64,000 bases of DNA, taken from assembly GCA_947504115.1 (NCBI GenBank), contig CANNGH010000005.1, forward strand, positions 186,001-250,000, read 5' to 3'. Numbering within the stretch: position 1 is the first letter of the stretch; each line of letters opens with the position of its first letter. The notes under the pieces are model-generated. The model saw only the letters and a program-made list of their open reading frames with translations. It had not been told where the DNA came from and ran no database searches. Both the position numbers and the translations under genes were made by a program. Below, piece by piece: positions 44,833 to 52,143 of the stretch. This stretch comes from an uncultured Sedimentitalea sp. (GTDB lineage Bacteria; Pseudomonadota; Alphaproteobacteria; Rhodobacterales; Rhodobacteraceae).

Positions 44833-44961
44833 CACTGCTCTCCTGCTCTTGTTGCAGGGTCAACGCGAATCGGGACTCGCGGGTTCCGGCCGCGCGCTCA
44901 CATCGCGGTGATTGCGCGGGGGCGCGAAAGCGCCTAAACCCGCGCCGGAAGGAACGCGCCC

Positions 44962-45723
44962 ATGCTGAAAACCCGTATCATCCCCTGTCTCGACGTGGCC
45001 GATGGCCGTGTGGTCAAGGGCGTCAATTTCGTCGATCTGGTCGATGCCGGCGACCCGGTGGAATCCGCGCGCGCCTATGATGCCGCCGGCGCGGACGAGT
45101 TGTGTTTTCTCGACATCCACGCCACCCACGAAAATCGCGGCACCATGCATGACGTGGTCCGGCGCACCGCCGAAAACTGCTATATCCCGCTGACCGTGGG
45201 CGGCGGGGTGCGCACGTCCGAAGATGTGCGCGACCTGTTGCTGGCGGGGGCGGACAAGGTGTCGTTCAACTCGGCCGCCGTGGCCGATCCGGACGTCGTG
45301 GCGCGCGCCGCCGACCGGTTCGGCAGCCAGTGCATCGTCGTCGCCATCGACGCCAAGACGGTCAGTCCCGGCAAATGGGAGATCTTCACCCATGGCGGGC
45401 GCAGGGCCACCGGCATCGACGCGGTGGATTTTGCCCGCACCGTCACCGAAAAGGGGGCGGGCGAGATCCTGTTGACGTCGATGGACCGCGACGGCACCCG
45501 CGCCGGTTTCAACATCCCGCTGACCCGCGCCATTGCCGATGCGGTGGACGTGCCGGTGATCGCCTCGGGCGGCGTCGGCAATCTGGATCATCTGGTCGAG
45601 GGGGTGCGCGACGGCCATGCCAGCGCGGTTCTGGCCGCGTCGATCTTTCATTTTGGCGAATACACCATGGCGCAAGCCAAGGAACACATGGCCGCCGCAG
45701 GCATCCCGGTGCGCCTGACATGA
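44962..45723 (+). CDS. hisF: Imidazole glycerol phosphate synthase, cyclase subunit HisF
   Basis: HisF uses ammonia from HisH to close the imidazole ring. The 253-residue barrel has Asp in [17 protein letters not shown], the second catalytic Asp in [15 protein letters not shown], and phosphate loops [16 protein letters not shown] and [15 protein letters not shown]. The ATG is preceded by GGAA. It overlaps hisE as ATGA and would be co-translated with it. Placement after the antisense gene suggests its own promoter upstream. Confidence 0.96.
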   Translation: MLKTRIIPCLDVADGRVVKGVNFVDLVDAGDPVESARAYDAAGADELCFLDIHATHENRGTMHDVVRRTAENCYIPLTVGGGVRTSEDVRDLLLAGADKVSFNSAAVADPDVVARAADRFGSQCIVVAIDAKTVSPGKWEIFTHGGRRATGIDAVDFARTVTEKGAGEILLTSMDRDGTRAGFNIPLTRAIADAVDVPVIASGGVGNLDHLVEGVRDGHASAVLAASIFHFGEYTMAQAKEHMAAAGIPVRLT

Positions 45724-46037
45724 GCGTTCTGGACCAGCTTTGGCAGACCATCGAAAGCCGCAAGGGCACTGATCCCGAAAGCAGCTGGACCGCCAAGCTG
45801 CTGGCGAAGGGGCCGGAGAAATGCGCCGAGAAGTTCGGTGAGGAGGCCATCGAGGCGGTCATCGAGGCGGTCCGGGGCGACCGCGCCGCCCTGACCCGCG
45901 AGGCTGCGGACGTGCTCTATCACCTGCTGGTCATGCTGGCCGCGCGCGATGTCGCACTCGGCGACGTTCTCAGCGAACTGGCGGGGCGTCAGGGAATGTC
46001 GGGGCTGGACGAAAAGGCCGCGCGTGATCCGGACTGA
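45720..46037 (+). CDS. hisE: Phosphoribosyl-ATP pyrophosphatase HisE
   Basis: HisE removes pyrophosphate from phosphoribosyl-ATP at the start of histidine synthesis. The 105-residue helical protein has [33 protein letters not shown], the E-E-x-x-E motif and [32 protein letters not shown], which is diagnostic. It overlaps the hisF stop by four bases. Last gene of the run; the hairpins after it are at 46060-46136. Confidence 0.95.
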   Translation: MSVLDQLWQTIESRKGTDPESSWTAKLLAKGPEKCAEKFGEEAIEAVIEAVRGDRAALTREAADVLYHLLVMLAARDVALGDVLSELAGRQGMSGLDEKAARDPD

Positions 46038-46050
46038 TCCCAGGCGACCG

Positions 46051-46085
46051 CAAGAAAAAGGCGTCCAAGGAAAACCTTGAACGCC
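46051..46085 (-). terminator. Rho-independent terminator for the rlmB and zinc-ribbon transcript
   Basis: An 11-base stem with one mismatch (46060-46070 with 46075-46085) closes a four-base loop AAAA. Read on the minus strand the stem is followed by TTTTTCTT. It lies 190 bases past the zinc-ribbon stop codon and also after the convergent hisE end. Confidence 0.8.
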
Positions 46086-46113
46086 AAGTGCGGAACGAGG
46101 GACAGTGAAGTAC

Positions 46114-46136
46114 CCACGGGGGTTCCGGCCCCGTGG
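46114..46136. other. Second hairpin in the hisE / zinc-ribbon convergent gap
   Basis: CCACGGGG (46114-46121) and CCCCGTGG (46129-46136) form a perfect 8-bp stem around a seven-base loop. No T-tract. It could support termination of the convergent transcripts. Confidence 0.6.
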
Positions 46137-46276
46137 TCACGACTTGATGTAGGCACGATAAAGCGCGGGAAAAGGCATGCTCGCGTTCGTGTGATTGAAA
46201 CCGGTCCCGAGATCGGCGGTTTTTCGCCGGTTTCGCGTCTTTTCGGGCCATATTGCCTGCGTCAGCCATTCTGTGG

Positions 46277-46579
46277 TCAGTCGATGATGTCCTCGATGAC
46301 GTCGAATGCCTCTTCCATGACGCGCCGGAACATGCTTTTGCGCCGCCTGCCCTTTTTTGCCCGCATCTGCTTGTGCGGGGGAAGCGGTGCCTGCATGCGG
46401 TGATCCACCTTTCCGGTGCGCCGCGGGGTTGCGGCACGTTCGCGCGGAACCATCTTGAGGTCGCGCAACGGCGCGCCACAGGCCCGGCAGGCCAGCACAT
46501 GGCTTTCGCGCCCGTTCAGCACCAGCGCGGCGCGTGTCCCGCAATAACAGCAGGTGGCGATCTTGGTCGGATGGGGAAT
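46277..46579 (-). CDS. Zinc-ribbon protein with a likely ATT start codon
   Basis: The 100-residue protein has two cysteine pairs, TCCYCG at about residues 9-13 and ACRACG at about 29-33, making a zinc ribbon, then a basic stretch (RVPRERAATPRRTGKVD and HKQMRAKKGRRRKS) and an acidic helical tail MFRRVMEEAFDVIEDIID. A GTG at 46522 is the first ordinary start, but it lies after the first cysteine pair. An in-frame ATT at 46579 is eight bases downstream of AAAGGAG and would start I-P-H-P-T-K-I-A-T. Possible nucleic-acid or ribosome-associated role. Directly downstream of rlmB, with its RBS overlapping the rlmB stop. Confidence 0.6.
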   Translation of the reverse strand: MPHPTKIATCCYCGTRAALVLNGRESHVLACRACGAPLRDLKMVPRERAATPRRTGKVDHRMQAPLPPHKQMRAKKGRRRKSMFRRVMEEAFDVIEDIID

Positions 46580-46593
46580 GGCCGGGTCTCCTT

Positions 46594-47367
46594 TCAGCGG
46601 TGTCGGCTTGCATATAGGGCAATCGCCGCCGCATTTGAGACGTTGAGCGAACCGAACCCGCCCGCTGCGTCGATCCGGACCAGTTGATCGACGGTTTCGC
46701 GCGTCCGGGGCCGCAATCCCGGCCCCTCGGCGCCCAGCACCAGCGCGATGGCGCGGTCGCTCTTGCCGGCGATCGCCTGCTCGATTGTCTGCACGGCCTC
46801 GCCGTCCAGCCCCAGCACCAGATAGCCCATGCCTTGCAGCGCGATGATGGTTTCGGCCAGATTGCGCACCCGCAGATAGGGCTGGCGTTCCAGCGCGCCG
46901 CTCGCCGTCTTGGCCAGCGCGCCGGTTTCCGGCGCGGCGTGGTGACGCGTGCCGATCACCGCCGAAGCGCCCAGCACCTCGGCCGAGCGCAGGATCGCGC
47001 CGACGTTATGCGGATCGCTGACCCGGTCCAGCAGGACCACGCGCGGCGCGGCGCGTCCGATACAGACCTCTTCCAGACTGCCCCAGTTCAGCGGCTTCAC
47101 CTCGAGCGCGGCACCCTGATGCACCGATCCGGGATCGAGCGGCGCGGAAAACCGGCGCGGATCGGACAATTCCGGTTCGATGCCGGCCTCGGCGATCGCA
47201 TCTTCCAGCTTGTCCCGCGCATTTTGTGTCACGATCAGCCGCAACTTTTGGCGTTGCGGATTCAACAGCGCGTCGCGCACCGCATGCAGACCGAACAGCC
47301 ACAGGGTTTCAGCGGCGGCGGCCTTGCGCGCCTGCTCCTTTTCCACCACCCATTTCGGCTTTTTCAT
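46594..47367 (-). CDS. rlmB: 23S rRNA (guanosine-2'-O)-methyltransferase RlmB
   Basis: RlmB methylates a guanosine of 23S rRNA. The 257-residue SPOUT enzyme has an N-terminal substrate-binding domain (LWLFGLHAVRDALLNPQRQKLRLIVTQNAR) and the knotted methyltransferase with VVLLDRVSDPHNVGAILRSAEVLGA, IALVLGAEGPGLRPRT and VRIDAAGGFGSLNVSNAAAIALYA (motifs 1-3). ATG at 47367 chosen from the conserved core; a TTG 42 bases upstream is possible. Its stop lies 14 bases before the zinc-ribbon start, suggesting an operon. Confidence 0.92.
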   Translation of the reverse strand: MKKPKWVVEKEQARKAAAAETLWLFGLHAVRDALLNPQRQKLRLIVTQNARDKLEDAIAEAGIEPELSDPRRFSAPLDPGSVHQGAALEVKPLNWGSLEEVCIGRAAPRVVLLDRVSDPHNVGAILRSAEVLGASAVIGTRHHAAPETGALAKTASGALERQPYLRVRNLAETIIALQGMGYLVLGLDGEAVQTIEQAIAGKSDRAIALVLGAEGPGLRPRTRETVDQLVRIDAAGGFGSLNVSNAAAIALYASRHR

Positions 47368-47490
47368 CTCGCTGACACCCTCGGCATATGCTCTTGCCTT
47401 TCGGGCCAAATCCGACGGTTTTTCCGGTTGACGCCCTCAATGCCCGCTTGTAATCACGCCTTTACGTCGGGCGCAACGCGCTTTGACAGT

Positions 47491-47574
47491 GGGCGACAGG
47501 CCGCAAGGTGTGGCAGGGGACTGTAACTCCCTCGCGGAGACGCACGCCAGGTTCGATTCCTGGGTCGCCCACCA
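47491..47574 (+). tRNA. tRNA-Tyr (GTA)
   Basis: Cloverleaf with acceptor GGGCGAC / GTCGCCC, three-bp D stem GCC/GGC, anticodon stem with loop CTGTAAC (anticodon GTA), a long class II variable arm containing GCG-GAGA-CGC, T stem CCAGG/CCTGG with TTCGATT loop, and encoded 3' ACCA. 84 nt. It lies between rlmB and the Crp/Fnr gene on the plus strand. Confidence 0.95.
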
Positions 47575-47645
47575 GCTTCCTGTCACGGAGTATCCAGTCG
47601 CCGCCCGGATCACAAGCATCAGCGGAAATGGACAGGGGAAGCAGG

Positions 47646-48341
47646 ATGCAGCCAGACGAAAAATCCGACCTGCGCGCGCTGGCGCTGTTTCGCGACATGG
47701 ACGTGGCGGCATTCGATCTGCTGATCGCGGGCGCGGAAGCAACGGACTTTCCGGCCATGACCGACGTGATCCGCGAAGGCGATCCGGCACGCCATCTGCA
47801 TATCGTGCTGTCGGGCGGGATCGAGCTTTATTCGCGCTGGAACGGACGCGAGACGTCGATGGACCGGCTTGACCCTTCGGCCTCGTTCATTGTCGCGGCC
47901 ACCATACACAACGGCCCCTATCTGCTGTCCGCCCGCACGATCGGCCCGTCGCGCGTTGCGCGGATGCGTTCCGAGGACGTGCGCGCCGCCTTTGCGCATG
48001 ACAGCAGCTTTGCCCGCGCCGTGGTGGGCGAACTGGCGCTGGCCTATCGCTCGTCCATCAAGAACAGCAAGAATCTCAAACTGCGCAGTTCGGTCGAACG
48101 GCTGGCCAATTACGTGCTGCGCGTCCATCAGGAGACCGGAGCGACCGCGTTCGATCTGACGATGGAGAAACGCCAGCTTGCGTCGCTTCTGGGCATGACG
48201 CCGGAGAACATCTCGCGCGCGATCCGCGCGCTGCGTTCGAACGGCGCCATCTTCGACGGAGCCCGTATCCGGATCACCGACCCGGACGCGCTGCGCATGC
48301 TGGCCCGGCCCAATCCGCTGATCGACGATCAGGCGATCTAA
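47646..48341 (+). CDS. Crp/Fnr-family regulator, DNR/NnrR-like
   Basis: The 231-residue protein has a cyclic-nucleotide-binding-like N-terminal half (FPAMTDVIREGDPARHLHIVLSGGIELYSRW) without the N-terminal cysteines of FNR, and a C-terminal winged helix (FDLTMEKRQLASLLGMTPENISRAIRALRSNGAIFDGARIRIT). The recognition helix E-N-I-S-R keeps the E, S and R that read TTGAT sites in FNR. Together with the nearby nnrU and nnrS this suggests a nitric-oxide or low-oxygen sensing DNR/NnrR type rather than CRP. GGGGA lies six bases before the ATG. It is convergent with nnrU. Confidence 0.83.
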   Translation: MQPDEKSDLRALALFRDMDVAAFDLLIAGAEATDFPAMTDVIREGDPARHLHIVLSGGIELYSRWNGRETSMDRLDPSASFIVAATIHNGPYLLSARTIGPSRVARMRSEDVRAAFAHDSSFARAVVGELALAYRSSIKNSKNLKLRSSVERLANYVLRVHQETGATAFDLTMEKRQLASLLGMTPENISRAIRALRSNGAIFDGARIRITDPDALRMLARPNPLIDDQAI

Positions 48342-48439
48342 AGTGTTTCGGCTTTTACCTGAGACATCGCGTATCACAATTCGCGTTCGAGCGTTGGCGA
48401 GAGGCAGTGAATCGTGATTCAGGTCAAAGCCGAAACGCT
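48342..48439. repeat. Nested palindromic repeat filling the crp / nnrU convergent gap
   Basis: Outer arms 48342-48362 and 48419-48439 (21 bases, 19 matching) flank inner arms ATCACAATTC at 48373-48382 and GAATCGTGAT at 48409-48418 (nine of ten matching). The element begins at the crp stop (48341) and ends at the nnrU stop (48440). It can fold into a long hairpin and looks like a MITE-like or REP-like unit, and may also end both transcripts. Confidence 0.75.
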
Positions 48440-49111
48440 CTAGGGCAGAGGCGAGACGCCGATCACAGGCGGATGCAACGCCAGCAGCGCGACGTAGATC
48501 GCGAGCGTCACCAGTATCCCGGCGATATTGGGCCGCAGCGCGGCAAGACCCCTCAGCGAGAACCAGGCGGTGTTGCGCGCCAGCGCCTGCCACGCCTCCT
48601 GTCCCAGCGTCCGACGCTTGCGCCGGTCGATCAGCGCCACGCCCAGCACCGCGAATATCGCGAACAGGCCGAACAGGATCACATGCGCCAGATCGCCATT
48701 GGCCAACAGATGCGCCAGCGACCACAGCAAAAGCGCGATCAGCATCGGGTGGCGCGTCACCGCCAGCACCCCGGGGTCGTCGGGGTCGAAGGGCCGCCGA
48801 CCCATGCCGCCGAAGGACAGCGGATTGACCCGCGCCGCCCCCGCCACCACCAGCGCGACCACGAGCGGCATCGCCAGCAACGGCACCCAGCGCCAGACCG
48901 GCCAGGCAGGCAGCACCTGCACATAGGGCGCGCGCCCCGCTGCCACGATCAGCCAGACGAGGATCGCGATCGAAAGCAGGCTGTAGCCGGCATAATAGCC
49001 CCGCACCCCCATCCGCGCGACCAGCCAGGGCCGCACCGGCGGGCGCACCGGGATCACATGGCTGGCAAGGAACACCGCCAGCGCCGCGACGAAGACACCC
49101 CATCCGCCCAT
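48440..49111 (-). CDS. nnrU: NnrU-family membrane protein
   Basis: Likely needed for nitric-oxide metabolism or nitrite/NO reductase function; family members affect denitrification in Rhodobacteraceae. The 223-residue protein has about six hydrophobic segments and the isoprenylcysteine-methyltransferase-like motif VLAVTRHPMLIALLLWSLAHLLANGDL. The ATG is coupled to the nnrS stop as TGATG. The gene is probably co-transcribed from the FNR-box promoter upstream of nnrS. Biochemical role unknown. Confidence 0.88.
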   Translation of the reverse strand: MGGWGVFVAALAVFLASHVIPVRPPVRPWLVARMGVRGYYAGYSLLSIAILVWLIVAAGRAPYVQVLPAWPVWRWVPLLAMPLVVALVVAGAARVNPLSFGGMGRRPFDPDDPGVLAVTRHPMLIALLLWSLAHLLANGDLAHVILFGLFAIFAVLGVALIDRRKRRTLGQEAWQALARNTAWFSLRGLAALRPNIAGILVTLAIYVALLALHPPVIGVSPLP

Positions 49112-50307
49112 CAGCCGCCCTCCCCCGGCCGGGGCCGGAACAACGACGGACCGATGCGCACCAGGAACAGCGTGAACGCCACGATCCACAGCAACGCCGC
49201 CAGATCGATCAGGGCGGCCTCGATCGGTGTCGCCGCCGCCAGAACCCGCGCCAGCATGGCGGCAAAGACCAGAACCAGCGCCGCCTGCATCCAGCCATCG
49301 GCCCGCAGCGGGCGGCCGGTATGGCCAAGGCTGGCGCGTGTCATCACCGACAGTGTCATCCCCCCGATCACGCCCACGCCGAGGATATGAATGGCGGAAA
49401 TCTCGACGGCGAAATCCACCCTTGCCGCGGCAAGCGACAATGCCAGCAGACCGGCCGGAATCATCGCATAGGCGACGTGGAGGACGAACAGCAACGGGTT
49501 GGACATCGTCGCCAGCCCCGCCCAGCGCGACAGGCGCATCACATGCACCACCCCCGCCAGCCCCAGAAGCGCCGCCGACAGCAGCCCCATCGGCTGAACC
49601 ACCCACACGATCAGCGCCAGCCCGCCCAAGACCAGCGACACCGTATCGAACCGGCCCATTGGCGCGGGCAGGCGCGCGGCCCCTTGCTGCGTCATCCAGT
49701 TGCGGCTGAAGGCCGGCACGATCCGCCCGCCCACCAGCATCACCAGTAGGACAAGCGCGCCGAGACCCAAACGCATCCCGTAAGCCGATACGCCACGGGT
49801 GGCGATCTCGACATGGAACAGGATGTTGGCCAGCGCGAACACCCCCACCGGCACCAGGACCGCCAGATTGCGCCAGTTCCGCCCGCCGATGATCTCACGC
49901 GCCATGAGGACGACCACCACCGGCATGTAAAGCGCCGCGACCGCTCCGGAAACCGCCTCGGGAACAGGCAGCAGCAATGCCAGCCGACCCGCCAGCCACA
50001 GCGCCAGCAGCCCGATCAGCGCGCGACCGGCCACGGGCCGCCGCCCTGTCCAGTTCGGCACGGCGGTGAACAGGAAGCCGGTCAGCACCGCGCCGCCATA
50101 CCCGAAGATCATCTCGTGCATGTGCCATGATCGCGCGCCCATTTCGGGGGCGACCAGATCGACGCCATGCTGGCTGACGGCCCAGATCGCCATGGACAGA
50201 ACCGCCAGCGCCGCCGCCGAGAAAAAGAACGGGCGAAAGCCCAGCGAAAAGAATGCCACATCGCGCCAGCGGCGGCCATGCAATGTATCGGAATGGGTCT
50301 GGGTCAT
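49111..50307 (-). CDS. nnrS: NnrS-family heme-copper-type membrane protein
   Basis: The 398-residue protein has about twelve hydrophobic segments (GFRPFFFSAAALAVLSMAIWAV; RSWHMHEMIFGYGGAVLTGFLFTAVPNWTGR; NLAVLVPVGVFALANILFHVE; ILGVGVIGGMTLSVMTRASLGHTGRP), typical of NnrS, with histidines in WHMHEMIFGY that may bind heme and copper. NnrS relieves nitrosative stress; its partner is nnrU. A FNR/DNR-type box lies upstream at 50369-50382. First gene of a likely nnrS-nnrU operon. Confidence 0.9.
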   Translation of the reverse strand: MTQTHSDTLHGRRWRDVAFFSLGFRPFFFSAAALAVLSMAIWAVSQHGVDLVAPEMGARSWHMHEMIFGYGGAVLTGFLFTAVPNWTGRRPVAGRALIGLLALWLAGRLALLLPVPEAVSGAVAALYMPVVVVLMAREIIGGRNWRNLAVLVPVGVFALANILFHVEIATRGVSAYGMRLGLGALVLLVMLVGGRIVPAFSRNWMTQQGAARLPAPMGRFDTVSLVLGGLALIVWVVQPMGLLSAALLGLAGVVHVMRLSRWAGLATMSNPLLFVLHVAYAMIPAGLLALSLAAARVDFAVEISAIHILGVGVIGGMTLSVMTRASLGHTGRPLRADGWMQAALVLVFAAMLARVLAAATPIEAALIDLAALLWIVAFTLFLVRIGPSLFRPRPGEGG

Positions 50308-50368
50308 GAAACGGCATATCCCGGATGTGAATTTAACGGCACCTTACAGCTTGCAGGTGCCACGCCAC

Positions 50369-50382
50369 TTGACGGATATCAA
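50369..50382 (-). promoter_or_regulatory. FNR/DNR-type binding site upstream of nnrS
   Basis: TTGACGGATATCAA matches the TTGAT-N4-ATCAA consensus with one change (TTGAC). It is an almost perfect palindrome and stands 62 bases before the nnrS ATG. A TGTAAG -10-like element (50348-50343, minus strand) would put the site near -40, the class II position. The regulator at 47646 has the matching E-x-x-S-R recognition helix. Confidence 0.75.
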
Positions 50383-50407
50383 GCACCGCCAGTGTTGCCC
50401 GTCCCTG

Positions 50408-50441
50408 CTTCTTCTGGCCGACAAATATCCCCGCAGGAGGC
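50408..50441. repeat. Second copy of the 34-base dispersed motif
   Basis: The sequence CTTCTTCTGG...CGGAGGC-like unit resembles 20474-20507: the last 20 bases agree at 17 positions and the first ten agree with one single-base shift. Here no inverted left arm is present. It lies in the gap before the metallopeptidase-like lipoprotein gene and may be a decayed copy. Confidence 0.55.
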
Positions 50442-50524
50442 ATTAAATTCTTCCGGTGCACGGGCATCGACAATTGCGATGATGCCCCCTGCCCTCGTGC
50501 CCCGATCCGGGATATGGTTCGCGC

Positions 50525-51205
50525 ATGACGCTGCGCCTGTCCCTCCTGCTGATCCTTCTCGCCGCGTGCGGACGTCCCCTGACACCGGGCGAAACGGAAT
50601 TCGCGGCAGCCCTTCAGGGCGCGGCGCTGGAACCGGAGCGCGTGCGTCTGGTCAAGGGCGCCCCCCTTGCGCCGATCACGTTCCGCTACAAACAGCGTCC
50701 GCGCACCACCTGCCGGGAACGCATCCTGCCGCCGGTCACCGATGAATACGTCACCAGCAAACCGGCAGCCATGGCGGTGTTCAACCATGTGCTCTTTACC
50801 CGTGAATGGTACTCCGACGATTACCTGTCAGGCTATCCCGGCAGGGTCGATCTGATCGGCGCCATGCTGCTGGGACACGAACTGACGCATGTGTGGCAAT
50901 GGCAGAACCGGGCGCGCACCGGCTACAGCCCCCTGCGCGCCGCCACCGAACATGGCAGCGTCGAGGATCCCTATCTGTTCGACTTCACCGGCTCGCGCGA
51001 TTTTCTGGACTACGGCTATGAACAACAGGGCGCCATCGTCGAGGAATATGTCTGCTGCCGCGCCCTGGCGCCGCAGGCCGCGCGCACGAAACGGCTGCAT
51101 GAGATGCTGCGCGGCGCGTTTCCGGTCTCCGATCTGCCCGCGTCGCGCCAACATGACGTTCTGCTGCCCTGGCGCGATGTCGAGGTGCGGGGCATCTGCG
51201 ACTGA
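50525..51205 (+). CDS. HExxH lipoprotein, metallopeptidase-like
   Basis: The 226-residue protein has a lipoprotein signal (LLLILLAAC). A zinc-peptidase helix GHELTHVWQW gives His118, Glu119 and His122. A possible third ligand is Glu173 or Glu174 in AIVEEYVCC, the right kind of distance for a gluzincin. The rest (TFRYKQRPRTTCRERILP) is unrecognised. Four further cysteines are present (TTCRERI, VCC, GIC) and may be oxidised in the periplasm. Stands alone between nnrS and the cytochromes. Peptidase activity is inferred, not shown. Confidence 0.7.
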   Translation: MTLRLSLLLILLAACGRPLTPGETEFAAALQGAALEPERVRLVKGAPLAPITFRYKQRPRTTCRERILPPVTDEYVTSKPAAMAVFNHVLFTREWYSDDYLSGYPGRVDLIGAMLLGHELTHVWQWQNRARTGYSPLRAATEHGSVEDPYLFDFTGSRDFLDYGYEQQGAIVEEYVCCRALAPQAARTKRLHEMLRGAFPVSDLPASRQHDVLLPWRDVEVRGICD

Positions 51206-51230
51206 CGGGCCCGAACCGGCATGCGTGGCC

Positions 51231-51632
51231 TTACCCCTGCTGGATCGATTCCAGCCAGACCATCAGCGCCGCCAGCGGGCGCGGCGTCGGGGTCATGACC
51301 CCATCGACCTCGACCGGAACGCTGTCGCCCTGCAACAGCAATCCGAATTCGGGCATGATTTCGCGCGACACCTTGCCATGTCCATAACCGTCAATTTGCG
51401 ACATGACCTGTGCGCGGGGAAACGTCCCGCCATTGCGCGCGGCGATCCGCGTCAGGTCCGGTGCGCTTTGACCACCAACCAGCCTGGCCGAGCCTTCTCC
51501 GCGATAGCCATGACACGCGGTGCAATTGTCGGCGTAAACCTGCGCGCCCTCTTGCGCGGTCGGCATCAGATCCGCGGCGCAGGACGCCAGCAGCGCCAGA
51601 ACCGGCAAGGCAACAACAGCCAGTCGTTTCAT
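51231..51632 (-). CDS. Mono-heme cytochrome c lipoprotein
   Basis: The 133-residue protein carries one heme-binding CTACH (residues near 37-41) after a lipoprotein signal (VLALLASC) and has a methionine ligand candidate in REIMPEFG. It follows the other cytochrome gene with a three-base gap, so they form an operon. It would face the periplasm. Electron partner unknown. The neighbourhood with nnrS and nnrU makes a link with nitrogen-oxide respiration possible. Confidence 0.85.
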   Translation of the reverse strand: MKRLAVVALPVLALLASCAADLMPTAQEGAQVYADNCTACHGYRGEGSARLVGGQSAPDLTRIAARNGGTFPRAQVMSQIDGYGHGKVSREIMPEFGLLLQGDSVPVEVDGVMTPTPRPLAALMVWLESIQQG

Positions 51633-51635
51633 GAC

Positions 51636-52040
51636 TTACCCCTCATCGCTTTGCAGGGACGTCAGATAGGCCAGCAGATCGGCGATCGGCACGCTTGTCA
51701 TCATCGGCTGGCCGCCCGGTGTCTTGACGGCGATATCGGCGCCCTCGAAGAACGGGCCGTAAACCGGCATCGGGCTGCCATGGCTGACCAGCGGATCGCG
51801 TCCGTCAATGCGCATGACCACGCGCTCGGTCGGAAACACGCCGTCGTTATCGGCGGCCAGCGCGGTCAGATCGCTGGGCTGAACCAGCAGCACGCCGGCC
51901 ATCGGCCCTTGCCCGTGCATGTCGATGCCGTGACAGGTGGCGCAATGCACGCGATACAGTTCCTCCCCCTTCGTGGCATCCTGCGCCCCTGCAGAGGTTG
52001 CCGCGACGGTCAAAGCGGCGAAAAAGATCAGCGGTTTCAT
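51636..52040 (-). CDS. Mono-heme cytochrome c, exported
   Basis: The 134-residue protein has a signal peptide (FFAALTVAATSAGA), one heme site CATCH near residue 35, and methionine ligand candidates in SPMPVYG. GGGAG precedes the ATG at 52040. Paired with the following cytochrome gene across three bases. Both resemble small class I cytochromes of c-type oxidase or dehydrogenase electron transfer, but no partner oxidase is adjacent. Confidence 0.85.
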   Translation of the reverse strand: MKPLIFFAALTVAATSAGAQDATKGEELYRVHCATCHGIDMHGQGPMAGVLLVQPSDLTALAADNDGVFPTERVVMRIDGRDPLVSHGSPMPVYGPFFEGADIAVKTPGGQPMMTSVPIADLLAYLTSLQSDEG

Positions 52041-52143
52041 GTCGCTCTCCCTGGAAATGGCTGAGCACAAGCGTCCAGCAAGCAGCACCATGTTTCAAGC
52101 GGGAAATCGGTCCTGCGGCGGTTTCGCGCGGAATTCTTGCGGC

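Noticed and set aside
46137-46276. Open frames (up to 166 codons) on the minus strand between the zinc ribbon and hisE
   Set aside because: They are continuations of shadow frames with no start site or domain, and the region contains a terminator.
47484-47489. TTGACA just upstream of tRNA-Tyr as a -35 box
   Set aside because: It lies two bases before the mature tRNA, so it cannot be its -35. Probably chance.
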